From the NCBI GenBank assembly GCA_021014325.1, contig CM037470.1:5731647-5795646 (forward strand): a stretch of 64,000 nucleotides of DNA. The letters are read 5' to 3'. Position numbers and translations under genes: made by a program. The notes below the pieces were generated by a model. The model saw only the letters and a program-made list of their open reading frames with translations, made no database searches and was not told the origin of the DNA. Source of the stretch: Plazaster borealis. Taxonomy: Eukaryota; Echinodermata; Asteroidea; Forcipulatida; Labidiasteridae. Shown piece after piece: positions 14,145 through 28,500 of the stretch; within the stretch, counting starts at the first letter, position 1; each line of letters opens with the position of its first letter.

Positions 14145-17100
14145 TCAAACTGTGCCTCTCATATCCCCAAATCCGAAAAACAACATTTTATGGCCGCCTT
14201 GTGCCATCTCCATACCGGAAATGACCAGCAAGTGGGGATACGCAAAATGCTTCTCAGAAGCATGTTCAATGGGATTTTTGTGCACAGAGCAGTCAAAGAG
14301 AGAATCACAAAGTAAGCACGGCCAAATCACACTTAGAATAATGCAGGATTTGCCCAAGTTTTATACCATTGGAAAGCCTATCTCAAGGGCTCTCTCCTCG
14401 TCCTAGTTTCGTTTCTGTGACTATTTTGTAGGCGAGGCGAGCGGCCAGGGAGTAGGGTTACTACCACCACCAACTGGGGCTACGTATAAACACGTACACA
14501 TGCAAGATATAAATATCTGCCGAATAATGGTTTCAAACAAATTCTGCGCTATGTTTGACAATAACTCCTGAACTAAGCATGCTAGAGACACAAAATTTAT
14601 ATCAAACTGTGCCTCTCATATCCCCAAATCCGAAAAACAACATTTTATGGCCGCCTTGTGCCATCTCCATACTGGAAATGACCAGCAAGTGGGGATACTC
14701 AGAATGATCCTCAGAAGCATGTTCAATGGGATTTTTGTGCACAGAGCAGTCAAAGAGAGAATCACAAAGTAAGCACGGCCAAATCACACTTAGAATAATG
14801 CAGGATTTGCACAAGTTTTATACCATTGGAAAGCCTATCTCAAGGGCTCTCTCCTCGTCCTAGTTTCGTTTCTGTGACCATTTTGTAGGCGAGGCGAGCG
14901 GCCAGGGAGTAGGGTTACTACCACCACCAACTGGGGCTACGTATGAACACGTACACATGCAAGATATAAATATCTGCCGAATAATGGTTTCAAACAAATT
15001 CTGCGCTATGTTTGACAATAACTCCTGAACTAAGCATGCTAGAGACACAAAATTTATATCAAACTGTGCCTCTCATATCCCCAAATCCGAAAAACAACAT
15101 TTTATGGCCGCCTTGTGCCATCTCCATACCGGAAATGACCAGCAAGTGGGGATACGCAAAATGCTTCTCAGAAGCATGTTCAATGGGATTTTTGTGCACA
15201 GAGCAGTCAAAGAGAGAATCACAAAGTAAGCACGGCCAAATCACACTTAGAATAATGCAGGATTTGCCCAAGTTTTATACCATTGGAAAGCCTATCTCAA
15301 GGGCTCTCTCCTCGTCCTAGTTTCGTTTCTGTGACTATTTTGTAGGCGAGGCGAGCGGCCAGGGAGTAGGGTTACTACCACCACCAACTGGGGCTACGTA
15401 TAAACACGTACACATGCAAGATATAAATATCTGCCGAATAATGGTTTCAAACAAATTCTGCGCTATGTTTGACAATAACTCCTGAACTAAGCATGCTAGA
15501 GACACAAAATTTATATCAAACTGTGCCTCTCATATCCCCAAATCCGAAAAACAACATTTTATGGCCGCCTTGTGCCATCTCCATACTGGAAATGACCAGC
15601 AAGTGGGGATACTCAGAATGATCCTCAGAAGCATGTTCAATGGGATTTTTGTGCACAGAGCAGTCAAAGAGAGAATCACAAAGTAAGCACGGCCAAATCA
15701 CACTTAGAATAATGCAGGATTTGCACAAGTTTTATACCATTGGAAAGCCTATCTCAAGGGCTCTCTCCTCGTCCTAGTTTCGTTTCTGTGACCATTTTGT
15801 AGGCGAGGCGAGCGGCCAGGGAGTAGGGTTACTACCACCACCAACTGGGGCTACGTATGAACACGTACACATGCAAGATATAAATATCTGCCGAATAATG
15901 GTTTCAAACAAATTCTGCGCTATGTTTGACAATAACTCCTGAACTAAGCATGCTAGAGACACAAAATTTATATCAAACTGTGCCTCTCATATCCCCAAAT
16001 CCGAAAAACAACATTTTATGGCCGCCTTGTGCCATCTCCATACCGGAAATGACCAGCAAGTGGGGATACGCAAAATGCTTCTCAGAAGCATGTTCAATGG
16101 GATTTTGTGCACAGAGCAGTCAAAGAGAGAATCACAAAGTAAGCACGGCCAAATCACACTTAGAATAATGCAGGATTTGCCCAAGTTTTATACCATTGGA
16201 AAGCCTATCTCAAGGGCTCTCTCCTCGTCCTAGTTTCGTTTCTGTGACTATTTTGTAGGCGAGGCGAGCGGCCAGGGAGTAGGGTTACTACCACCACCAA
16301 CTGGGGCTACGTATAAACACGTACACATGCAAGATATAAATATCTGCCGAATAATGGTTTCAAACAAATTCTGCGCTATGTTTGACAATAACTCCTGAAC
16401 TAAGCATGCTAGAGACACAAAATTTATATCAAACTGTGCCTCTCATATCCCCAAATCCGAAAAACAACATTTTATGGCCGCCTTGTGCCATCTCCATACT
16501 GGAAATGACCAGCAAGTGGGGATACTCAGAATGATCCTCAGAAGCATGTTCAATGGGATTTTTGTGCACAGAGCAGTCAAAGAGAGAATCACAAAGTAAG
16601 CACGGCCAAATCACACTTAGAATAATGCAGGATTTGCCCAAGTTTTATACCATTGGAAAGCCTATCTCAAGGGCTCTCTCCTCGTCCTAGTTTCGTTTCT
16701 GTGACTATTTTGTAGGCGAGGCGAGCGGCCAGGGAGTAGGGTTACTACCACCACCAACTGGGGCTACGTATAAACACGTACACATGCAAGATATAAATAT
16801 CTGCCGAATAATGGTTTCAAACAAATTCTGCGCTATGTTTGACAATAACTCCTGAACTAAGCATGCTAGAGACACAAAATTTATATCAAACTGTGCCTCT
16901 CATATCCCCAAATCCGAAAAACAACATTTTATGGCCGCCTTGTGCCATCTCCATACTGGAAATGACCAGCAAGTGGGGATACTCAGAATGATCCTCAGAA
17001 GCATGTTCAATGGGATTTTTGTGCACAGAGCAGTCAAAGAGAGAATCACAAAGTAAGCACGGCCAAATCACACTTAGAATAATGCAGGATTTGCACAAGT

Positions 17101-20100
17101 TTTATACCATTGGAAAGCCTATCTCAAGGGCTCTCTCCTCGTCCTAGTTTCGTTTCTGTGACCATTTTGTAGGCGAGGCGAGCGGCCAGGGAGTAGGGTT
17201 ACTACCACCACCAACTGGGGCTACGTATGAACACGTACACATGCAAGATATAAATATCTGCCGAATAATGGTTTCAAACAAATTCTGCGCTATGTTTGAC
17301 AATAACTCCTGAACTAAGCATGCTAGAGACACAAAATTTATATCAAACTGTGCCTCTCATATCCCCAAATCCGAAAAACAACATTTTATGGCCGCCTTGT
17401 GCCATCTCCATACTGGAAATGACCAGCAAGTGGGGATACTCAGAATGATCCTCAGAAGCATGTTCAATGGGATTTTTGTGCACAGAGCAGTCAAAGAGAG
17501 AATCACAAAGTAAGCACGGCCAAATCACACTTAGAATAATGCAGGATTTGCACAAGTTTTATACCATTGGAAAGCCTATCTCAAGGGCTCTCTCCTCGTC
17601 CTAGTTTCGTTTCTGTGACCATTTTGTAGGCGAGGCGAGCGGCCAGGGAGTAGGGTTACTACCACCACCAACTGGGGCTACGTATGAACACGTACACATG
17701 CAAGATATAAATATCTGCCGAATAATGGTTTCAAACAAATTCTGCGCTATGTTTGACAATAACTCCTGAACTAAGCATGCTAGAGACACAAAATTTATAT
17801 CAAACTGTGCCTCTCATATCCCCAAATCCGAAAAACAACATTTTATGGCCGCCTTGTGCCATCTCCATACCGGAAATGACCAGCAAGTGGGGATACGCAA
17901 AATGCTTCTCAGAAGCATGTTCAATGGGATTTTTGTGCACAGAGCAGTCAAAGAGAGAATCACAAAGTAAGCACGGCCAAATCACACTTAGAATAATGCA
18001 GGATTTGCCCAAGTTTTATACCATTGGAAAGCCTATCTCAAGGGCTCTCTCCTCGTCCTAGTTTCGTTTCTGTGACTATTTTGTAGGCGAGGCGAGCGGC
18101 CAGGGAGTAGGGTTACTACCACCACCAACTGGGGCTACGTATAAACACGTACACATGCAAGATATAAATATCTGCCGAATAATGGTTTCAAACAAATTCT
18201 GCGCTATGTTTGACAATAACTCCTGAACTAAGCATGCTAGAGACACAAAATTTATATCAAACTGTGCCTCTCATATCCCCAAATCCGAAAAACAACATTT
18301 TATGGCCGCCTTGTGCCATCTCCATACTGGAAATGACCAGCAAGTGGGGATACTCAGAATGATCCTCAGAAGCATGTTCAATGGGATTTTTGTGCACAGA
18401 GCAGTCAAAGAGAGAATCACAAAGTAAGCACGGCCAAATCACACTTAGAATAATGCAGGATTTGCCCAAGTTTTATACCATTGGAAAGCCTATCTCAAGG
18501 GCTCTCTCCTCGTCCTAGTTTCGTTTCTGTGACTATTTTGTAGGCGAGGCGAGCGGCCAGGGAGTAGGGTTACTACCACCACCAACTGGGGCTACGTATA
18601 AACACGTACACATGCAAGATATAAATATCTGCCGAATAATGGTTTCAAACAAATTCTGCGCTATGTTTGACAATAACTCCTGAACTAAGCATGCTAGAGA
18701 CACAAAATTTATATCAAACTGTGCCTCTCATATCCCCAAATCCGAAAAACAACATTTTATGGCCGCCTTGTGCCATCTCCATACTGGAAATGACCAGCAA
18801 GTGGGGATACTCAGAATGATCCTCAGAAGCATGTTCAATGGGATTTTTGTGCACAGAGCAGTCAAAGAGAGAATCACAAAGTAAGCACGGCCAAATCACA
18901 CTTAGAATAATGCAGGATTTGCACAAGTTTTATACCATTGGAAAGCCTATCTCAAGGGCTCTCTCCTCGTCCTAGTTTCGTTTCTGTGACCATTTTGTAG
19001 GCGAGGCGAGCGGCCAGGGAGTAGGGTTACTACCACCACCAACTGGGGCTACGTATGAACACGTACACATGCAAGATATAAATATCTGCCGAATAATGGT
19101 TTCAAACAAATTCTGCGCTATGTTTGACAATAACTCCTGAACTAAGCATGCTAGAGACACAAAATTTATATCAAACTGTGCCTCTCATATCCCCAAATCC
19201 GAAAAACAACATTTTATGGCCGCCTTGTGCCATCTCCATACCGGAAATGACCAGCAAGTGGGGATACGCAAAATGCTTCTCAGAAGCATGTTCAATGGGA
19301 TTTTTGTGCACAGAGCAGTCAAAGAGAGAATCACAAAGTAAGCACGGCCAAATCACACTTAGAATAATGCAGGATTTGCCCAAGTTTTATACCATTGGAA
19401 AGCCTATCTCAAGGGCTCTCTCCTCGTCCTAGTTTCGTTTCTGTGACTATTTTGTAGGCGAGGCGAGCGGCCAGGGAGTAGGGTTACTACCACCACCAAC
19501 TGGGGCTACGTATAAACACGTACACATGCAAGATATAAATATCTGCCGAATAATGGTTTCAAACAAATTCTGCGCTATGTTTGACAATAACTCCTGAACT
19601 AAGCATGCTAGAGACACAAAATTTATATCAAACTGTGCCTCTCATATCCCCAAATCCGAAAAACAACATTTTATGGCCGCCTTGTGCCATCTCCATACTG
19701 GAAATGACCAGCAAGTGGGGATACTCAGAATGATCCTCAGAAGCATGTTCAATGGGATTTTTGTGCACAGAGCAGTCAAAGAGAGAATCACAAAGTAAGC
19801 ACGGCCAAATCACACTTAGAATAATGCAGGATTTGCACAAGTTTTATACCATTGGAAAGCCTATCTCAAGGGCTCTCTCCTCGTCCTAGTTTCGTTTCTG
19901 TGACCATTTTGTAGGCGAGGCGAGCGGCCAGGGAGTAGGGTTACTACCACCACCAACTGGGGCTACGTATGAACACGTACACATGCAAGATATAAATATC
20001 TGCCGAATAATGGTTTCAAACAAATTCTGCGCTATGTTTGACAATAACTCCTGAACTAAGCATGCTAGAGACACAAAATTTATATCAAACTGTGCCTCTC

Positions 20101-23100
20101 ATATCCCCAAATCCGAAAAACAACATTTTATGGCCGCCTTGTGCCATCTCCATACCGGAAATGACCAGCAAGTGGGGATACGCAAAATGCTTCTCAGAAG
20201 CATGTTCAATGGGATTTTTGTGCACAGAGCAGTCAAAGAGAGAATCACAAAGTAAGCACGGCCAAATCACACTTAGAATAATGCAGGATTTGCCCAAGTT
20301 TTATACCATTGGAAAGCCTATCTCAAGGGCTCTCTCCTCGTCCTAGTTTCGTTTCTGTGACTATTTTGTAGGCGAGGCGAGCGGCCAGGGAGTAGGGTTA
20401 CTACCACCACCAACTGGGGCTACGTATAAACACGTACACATGCAAGATATAAATATCTGCCGAATAATGGTTTCAAACAAATTCTGCGCTATGTTTGACA
20501 ATAACTCCTGAACTAAGCATGCTAGAGACACAAAATTTATATCAAACTGTGCCTCTCATATCCCCAAATCCGAAAAACAACATTTTATGGCCGCCTTGTG
20601 CCATCTCCATACTGGAAATGACCAGCAAGTGGGGATACTCAGAATGATCCTCAGAAGCATGTTCAATGGGATTTTTGTGCACAGAGCAGTCAAAGAGAGA
20701 ATCACAAAGTAAGCACGGCCAAATCACACTTAGAATAATGCAGGATTTGCCCAAGTTTTATACCATTGGAAAGCCTATCTCAAGGGCTCTCTCCTCGTCC
20801 TAGTTTCGTTTCTGTGACTATTTTGTAGGCGAGGCGAGCGGCCAGGGAGTAGGGTTACTACCACCACCAACTGGGGCTACGTATAAACACGTACACATGC
20901 AAGATATAAATATCTGCCGAATAATGGTTTCAAACAAATTCTGCGCTATGTTTGACAATAACTCCTGAACTAAGCATGCTAGAGACACAAAATTTATATC
21001 AAACTGTGCCTCTCATATCCCCAAATCCGAAAAACAACATTTTATGGCCGCCTTGTGCCATCTCCATACTGGAAATGACCAGCAAGTGGGGATACTCAGA
21101 ATGATCCTCAGAAGCATGTTCAATGGGATTTTTGTGCACAGAGCAGTCAAAGAGAGAATCACAAAGTAAGCACGGCCAAATCACACTTAGAATAATGCAG
21201 GATTTGCACAAGTTTTATACCATTGGAAAGCCTATCTCAAGGGCTCTCTCCTCGTCCTAGTTTCGTTTCTGTGACCATTTTGTAGGCGAGGCGAGCGGCC
21301 AGGGAGTAGGGTTACTACCACCACCAACTGGGGCTACGTATGAACACGTACACATGCAAGATATAAATATCTGCCGAATAATGGTTTCAAACAAATTCTG
21401 CGCTATGTTTGACAATAACTCCTGAACTAAGCATGCTAGAGACACAAAATTTATATCAAACTGTGCCTCTCATATCCCCAAATCCGAAAAACAACATTTT
21501 ATGGCCGCCTTGTGCCATCTCCATACCGGAAATGACCAGCAAGTGGGGATACGCAAAATGCTTCTCAGAAGCATGTTCAATGGGATTTTTGTGCACAGAG
21601 CAGTCAAAGAGAGAATCACAAAGTAAGCACGGCCAAATCACACTTAGAATAATGCAGGATTTGCCCAAGTTTTATACCATTGGAAAGCCTATCTCAAGGG
21701 CTCTCTCCTCGTCCTAGTTTCGTTTCTGTGACTATTTTGTAGGCGAGGCGAGCGGCCAGGGAGTAGGGTTACTACCACCACCAACTGGGGCTACGTATAA
21801 ACACGTACACATGCAAGATATAAATATCTGCCGAATAATGGTTTCAAACAAATTCTGCGCTATGTTTGACAATAACTCCTGAACTAAGCATGCTAGAGAC
21901 ACAAAATTTATATCAAACTGTGCCTCTCATATCCCCAAATCCGAAAAACAACATTTTATGGCCGCCTTGTGCCATCTCCATACTGGAAATGACCAGCAAG
22001 TGGGGATACTCAGAATGATCCTCAGAAGCATGTTCAATGGGATTTTTGTGCACAGAGCAGTCAAAGAGAGAATCACAAAGTAAGCACGGCCAAATCACAC
22101 TTAGAATAATGCAGGATTTGCCCAAGTTTTATACCATTGGAAAGCCTATCTCAAGGGCTCTCTCCTCGTCCTAGTTTCGTTTCTGTGACTATTTTGTAGG
22201 CGAGGCGAGCGGCCAGGGAGTAGGGTTACTACCACCACCAACTGGGGCTACGTATGAACACGTACACATGCAAGATATAAATATCTGCCGAATAATGGTT
22301 TCAAACAAATTCTGCGCTATGTTTGACAATAACTCCTGAACTAAGCATGCTAGAGACACAAAATTTATATCAAACTGTGCCTCTCATATCCCCAAATCCG
22401 AAAAACAACATTTTATGGCCGCCTTGTGCCATCTCCATACCGGAAATGACCAGCAAGTGGGGATACTCAGAATGATCCTCAGAAGCATGTTCAATGGGAT
22501 TTTTGTGCACAGAGCAGTCAAAGAGAGAATCACAAAGTAAGCACGGCCAAATCACACTTAGAATAATGCAGGATTTGCACAAGTTTTATACCATTGGAAA
22601 GCCTATCTCAAGGGCTCTCTCCTCGTCCTAGTTTCGTTTCTGTGACTATTTTGTAGGCGAGGCGAGCGGCCAGGGAGTAGGGTTACTACCACCACCAACT
22701 GGGGCTACGTATGAACACGTACACATGCAAGATATAAATATCTGCCGAATAATGGTTTCAAACAAATTCTGCGCTATGTTTGACAATAACTCCTGAACTA
22801 AGCATGCTAGAGACACAAAATTTATATCAAACTGTGCCTCTCATATCCCCAAATCCGAAAAACAACATTTTATGGCCGCCTTGTGCCATCTCCATACCGG
22901 AAATGACCAGCAAGTGGGGATACTCAGAATGATCCTCAGAAGCATGTTCAATGGGATTTTTGTGCACAGAGCAGTCAAAGAGAGAATCACAAAGTAAGCA
23001 CGGCCAAATCACACTTAGAATAATGCAGGATTTGCACAAGTTTTATACCATTGGAAAGCCTATCTCAAGGGCTCTCTCCTCGTCCTAGTTTCGTTTCTGT

Positions 23101-25111
23101 GACTATTTTGTAGGCGAGGCGAGCGGCCAGGGAGTAGGGTTACTACCACCACCAACTGGGGCTACGTATGAACACGTACACATGCAAGATATAAATATCT
23201 GCCGAATAATGGTTTCAAACAAATTCTGCGCTATGTTTGACAATAACTCCTGAACTAAGCATGCTAGAGACACAAAATTTATATCAAACTGTGCCTCTCA
23301 TATCCCCAAATCCGAAAAACAACATTTTATGGCCGCCTTGTGCCATCTCCATACCGGAAATGACCAGCAAGTGGGGATACGCAAAATGCTTCTCAGAAGC
23401 ATGTTCAATGGGATTTTTGTGCACAGAGCAGTCAAAGAGAGAATCACAAAGTAAGCACGGCCAAATCACACTTAGAATAATGCAGGATTTGCCCAAGTTT
23501 TATACCATTGGAAAGCCTATCTCAAGGGCTCTCTCCTCGTCCTAGTTTCGTTTCTGTGACTATTTTGTAGGCGAGGCGAGCGGCCAGGGAGTAGGGTTAC
23601 TACCACCACCAACTGGGGCTACGTATAAACACGTACACATGCAAGATATAAATATCTGCCGAATAATGGTTTCAAACAAATTCTGCGCTATGTTTGACAA
23701 TAACTCCTGAACTAAGCATGCTAGAGACACAAAATTTATATCAAACTGTGCCTCTCATATCCCCAAATCCGAAAAACAACATTTTATGGCCGCCTTGTGC
23801 CATCTCCATACTGGAAATGACCAGCAAGTGGGGATACTCAGAATGATCCTCAGAAGCATGTTCAATGGGATTTTTGTGCACAGAGCAGTCAAAGAGAGAA
23901 TCACAAAGTAAGCACGGCCAAATCACACTTAGAATAATGCAGGATTTGCACAAGTTTTATACCATTGGAAAGCCTATCTCAAGGGCTCTCTCCTCGTCCT
24001 AGTTTCGTTTCTGTGACCATTTTGTAGGCGAGGCGAGCGGCCAGGGAGTAGGGTTACTACCACCACCAACTGGGGCTACGTATGAACACGTACACATGCA
24101 AGATATAAATATCTGCCGAATAATGGTTTCAAACAAATTCTGCGCTATGTTTGACAATAACTCCTGAACTAAGCATGCTAGAGACACAAAATTTATATCA
24201 AACTGTGCCTCTCATATCCCCAAATCCGAAAAACAACATTTTATGGCCGCCTTGTGCCATCTCCATACCGGAAATGACCAGCAAGTGGGGATACTCAGAA
24301 TGATCCTCAGAAGCATGTTCAATGGGATTTTTGTGCACAGAGCAGTCAAAGAGAGAATCACAAAGTAAGCACGGCCAAATCACACTTAGAATAATGCAGG
24401 ATTTGCACAAGTTTTATACCATTGGAAAGCCTATCTCAAGGGCTCTCTCCTCGTCCTAGTTTCGTTTCTGTGACCATTTTGTAGGCGAGGCGAGCGGCCA
24501 GGGAGTAGGGTTACTACCACCACCAACTGGGGCTACGTATGAACACGTACACATGCAAGATATAAATATCTGCCGAATAATGGTTTCAAACAAATTCTGC
24601 GCTATGTTTGACAATAACTCCTGAACTAAGCATGCTAGAGACACAAAATTTATATCAAACTGTGCCTCTCATATCCCCAAATCCGAAAAACAACATTTTA
24701 TGGCCGCCTTGTGCCATCTCCATACTGGAAATGACCAGCAAGTGGGGATACTCAGAATGATCCTCAGAAGCATGTTCAATGGGATTTTTGTGCACAGAGC
24801 AGTCAAAGAGAGAATCACAAAGTAAGCACGGCCAAATCACACTTAGAATAATGCAGGATTTGCCCAAGTTTTATACCATTGGAAAGCCTATCTCAAGGGC
24901 TCTCTCCTCGTCCTAGTTTCGTTTCTGTGACTATTTTGTAGGCGAGGCGAGCGGCCAGGGAGTAGGGTTACTACCACCACCAACTGGGGCTACGTATAAA
25001 CACGTACACATGCAAGATATAAATATCTGCCGAATAATGGTTTCAAACAAATTCTGCGCTATGTTTGACAATAACTCCTGAACTAAGCATGCTAGAGACA
25101 CAAAATTTATA

Positions 25112-25568
25112 TCAAACTGTGCCTCTCATATCCCCAAATCCGAAAATTAACATTTTATTGCCGCCTTGCGCCATCTCCATACCGGAAATGACCAGCAAGT
25201 GGGGATACTCAAAATGCTTCTCAGAAGAATGTTCAATGGGATTTTTGTGCACAGAGCAGTCAAAGAGAGAATCACAAAGTAAGCACGGCCAAATCACACT
25301 TAGAATAATGCAGGATTTGCACAAGTTTTATACCATTGGAAAGCCTATCTCAAGGGCTCTCTCCTCGTCCTAGTTTCGTTTCTGTGACCATTTTGTAGGC
25401 GAGGCGAGCGGCCAGGGAGTAGGGTTACTACCACCACCAACTGGGGCTACGTATGAACACGTACACATGCAAGATATAAATATCTGCCGAATAATGGTTT
25501 CAAACAAATTCTGCGCTATGTTTGACAATAACTCCTGAACTAAGCATGCTAGAGACACAAAATTTATA
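25112..25568. repeat. Edge-type diverged monomer inside the array
   Basis: This monomer carries a linked set of rare variants: GAAAATTAACATTTTATTG, CTTGCGCC, and TACTCAAAATGCTTCTCAG. The same set is found in the monomer at 50,236 at the decaying right edge. It also has GACCATT and GCACAAG. It sits between two ordinary homogenised monomers. Confidence 0.9.
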
Positions 25569-28500
25569 TCAAACTGTGCCTCTCATATCCCCAAATCCGA
25601 AAAACAACATTTTATGGCCGCCTTGTGCCATCTCCATACCGGAAATGACCAGCAAGTGGGGATACGCAAAATGCTTCTCAGAAGCATGTTCAATGGGATT
25701 TTTGTGCACAGAGCAGTCAAAGAGAGAATCACAAAGTAAGCACGGCCAAATCACACTTAGAATAATGCAGGATTTGCCCAAGTTTTATACCATTGGAAAG
25801 CCTATCTCAAGGGCTCTCTCCTCGTCCTAGTTTCGTTTCTGTGACTATTTTGTAGGCGAGGCGAGCGGCCAGGGAGTAGGGTTACTACCACCACCAACTG
25901 GGGCTACGTATAAACACGTACACATGCAAGATATAAATATCTGCCGAATAATGGTTTCAAACAAATTCTGCGCTATGTTTGACAATAACTCCTGAACTAA
26001 GCATGCTAGAGACACAAAATTTATATCAAACTGTGCCTCTCATATCCCCAAATCCGAAAAACAACATTTTATGGCCGCCTTGTGCCATCTCCATACTGGA
26101 AATGACCAGCAAGTGGGGATACTCAGAATGATCCTCAGAAGCATGTTCAATGGGATTTTTGTGCACAGAGCAGTCAAAGAGAGAATCACAAAGTAAGCAC
26201 GGCCAAATCACACTTAGAATAATGCAGGATTTGCCCAAGTTTTATACCATTGGAAAGCCTATCTCAAGGGCTCTCTCCTCGTCCTAGTTTCGTTTCTGTG
26301 ACCATTTTGTAGGCGAGGCGAGCGGCCAGGGAGTAGGGTTACTACCACCACCAACTGGGGCTACGTATGAACACGTACACATGCAAGATATAAATATCTG
26401 CCGAATAATGGTTTCAAACAAATTCTGCGCTATGTTTGACAATAACTCCTGAACTAAGCATGCTAGAGACACAAAATTTATATCAAACTGTGCCTCTCAT
26501 ATCCCCAAATCCGAAAAACAACATTTTATGGCCGCCTTGTGCCATCTCCATACCGGAAATGACCAGCAAGTGGGGATACGCAAAATGCTTCTCAGAAGCA
26601 TGTTCAATGGGATTTTTGTGCACAGAGCAGTCAAAGAGAGAATCACAAAGTAAGCACGGCCAAATCACACTTAGAATAATGCAGGATTTGCCCAAGTTTT
26701 ATACCATTGGAAAGCCTATCTCAAGGGCTCTCTCCTCGTCCTAGTTTCGTTTCTGTGACTATTTTGTAGGCGAGGCGAGCGGCCAGGGAGTAGGGTTACT
26801 ACCACCACCAACTGGGGCTACGTATAAACACGTACACATGCAAGATATAAATATCTGCCGAATAATGGTTTCAAACAAATTCTGCGCTATGTTTGACAAT
26901 AACTCCTGAACTAAGCATGCTAGAGACACAAAATTTATATCAAACTGTGCCTCTCATATCCCCAAATCCGAAAAACAACATTTTATGGCCGCCTTGTGCC
27001 ATCTCCATACCGGAAATGACCAGCAAGTGGGGATACTCAAAATGCTTCTCAGAAGCATGTTCAATGGGATTTTTGTGCACAGAGCAGTCAAAGAGAGAAT
27101 CACAAAGTAAGCACGGCCAAATCACACTTAGAATAATGCAGGATTTGCACAAGTTTTATACCATTGGAAAGCCTATCTCAAGGGCTCTCTCCTCGTCCTA
27201 GTTTCGTTTCTGTGACTATTTTGTAGGCGAGGCGAGCGGCCAGGGAGTAGGGTTACTACCACCACCAACTGGGGCTACGTATGAACACGTACACATGCAA
27301 GATATAAATATCTGCCGAATAATGGTTTCAAACAAATTCTGCGCTATGTTTGACAATAACTCCTGAACTAAGCATGCTAGAGACACAAAATTTATATCAA
27401 ACTGTGCCTCTCATATCCCCAAATCCGAAAAACAACATTTTATGGCCGCCTTGTGCCATCTCCATACCGGAAATGACCAGCAAGTGGGGATACGCAAAAT
27501 GCTTCTCAGAAGCATGTTCAATGGGATTTTTGTGCACAGAGCAGTCAAAGAGAGAATCACAAAGTAAGCACGGCCAAATCACACTTAGAATAATGCAGGA
27601 TTTGCCCAAGTTTTATACCATTGGAAAGCCTATCTCAAGGGCTCTCTCCTCGTCCTAGTTTCGTTTCTGTGACTATTTTGTAGGCGAGGCGAGCGGCCAG
27701 GGAGTAGGGTTACTACCACCACCAACTGGGGCTACGTATAAACACGTACACATGCAAGATATAAATATCTGCCGAATAATGGTTTCAAACAAATTCTGCG
27801 CTATGTTTGACAATAACTCCTGAACTAAGCATGCTAGAGACACAAAATTTATATCAAACTGTGCCTCTCATATCCCCAAATCCGAAAAACAACATTTTAT
27901 GGCCGCCTTGTGCCATCTCCATACTGGAAATGACCAGCAAGTGGGGATACTCAGAATGATCCTCAGAAGCATGTTCAATGGGATTTTTGTGCACAGAGCA
28001 GTCAAAGAGAGAATCACAAAGTAAGCACGGCCAAATCACACTTAGAATAATGCAGGATTTGCCCAAGTTTTATACCATTGGAAAGCCTATCTCAAGGGCT
28101 CTCTCCTCGTCCTAGTTTCGTTTCTGTGACCATTTTGTAGGCGAGGCGAGCGGCCAGGGAGTAGGGTTACTACCACCACCAACTGGGGCTACGTATGAAC
28201 ACGTACACATGCAAGATATAAATATCTGCCGAATAATGGTTTCAAACAAATTCTGCGCTATGTTTGACAATAACTCCTGAACTAAGCATGCTAGAGACAC
28301 AAAATTTATATCAAACTGTGCCTCTCATATCCCCAAATCCGAAAAACAACATTTTATGGCCGCCTTGTGCCATCTCCATACCGGAAATGACCAGCAAGTG
28401 GGGATACGCAAAATGCTTCTCAGAAGCATGTTCAATGGGATTTTTGTGCACAGAGCAGTCAAAGAGAGAATCACAAAGTAAGCACGGCCAAATCACACTT

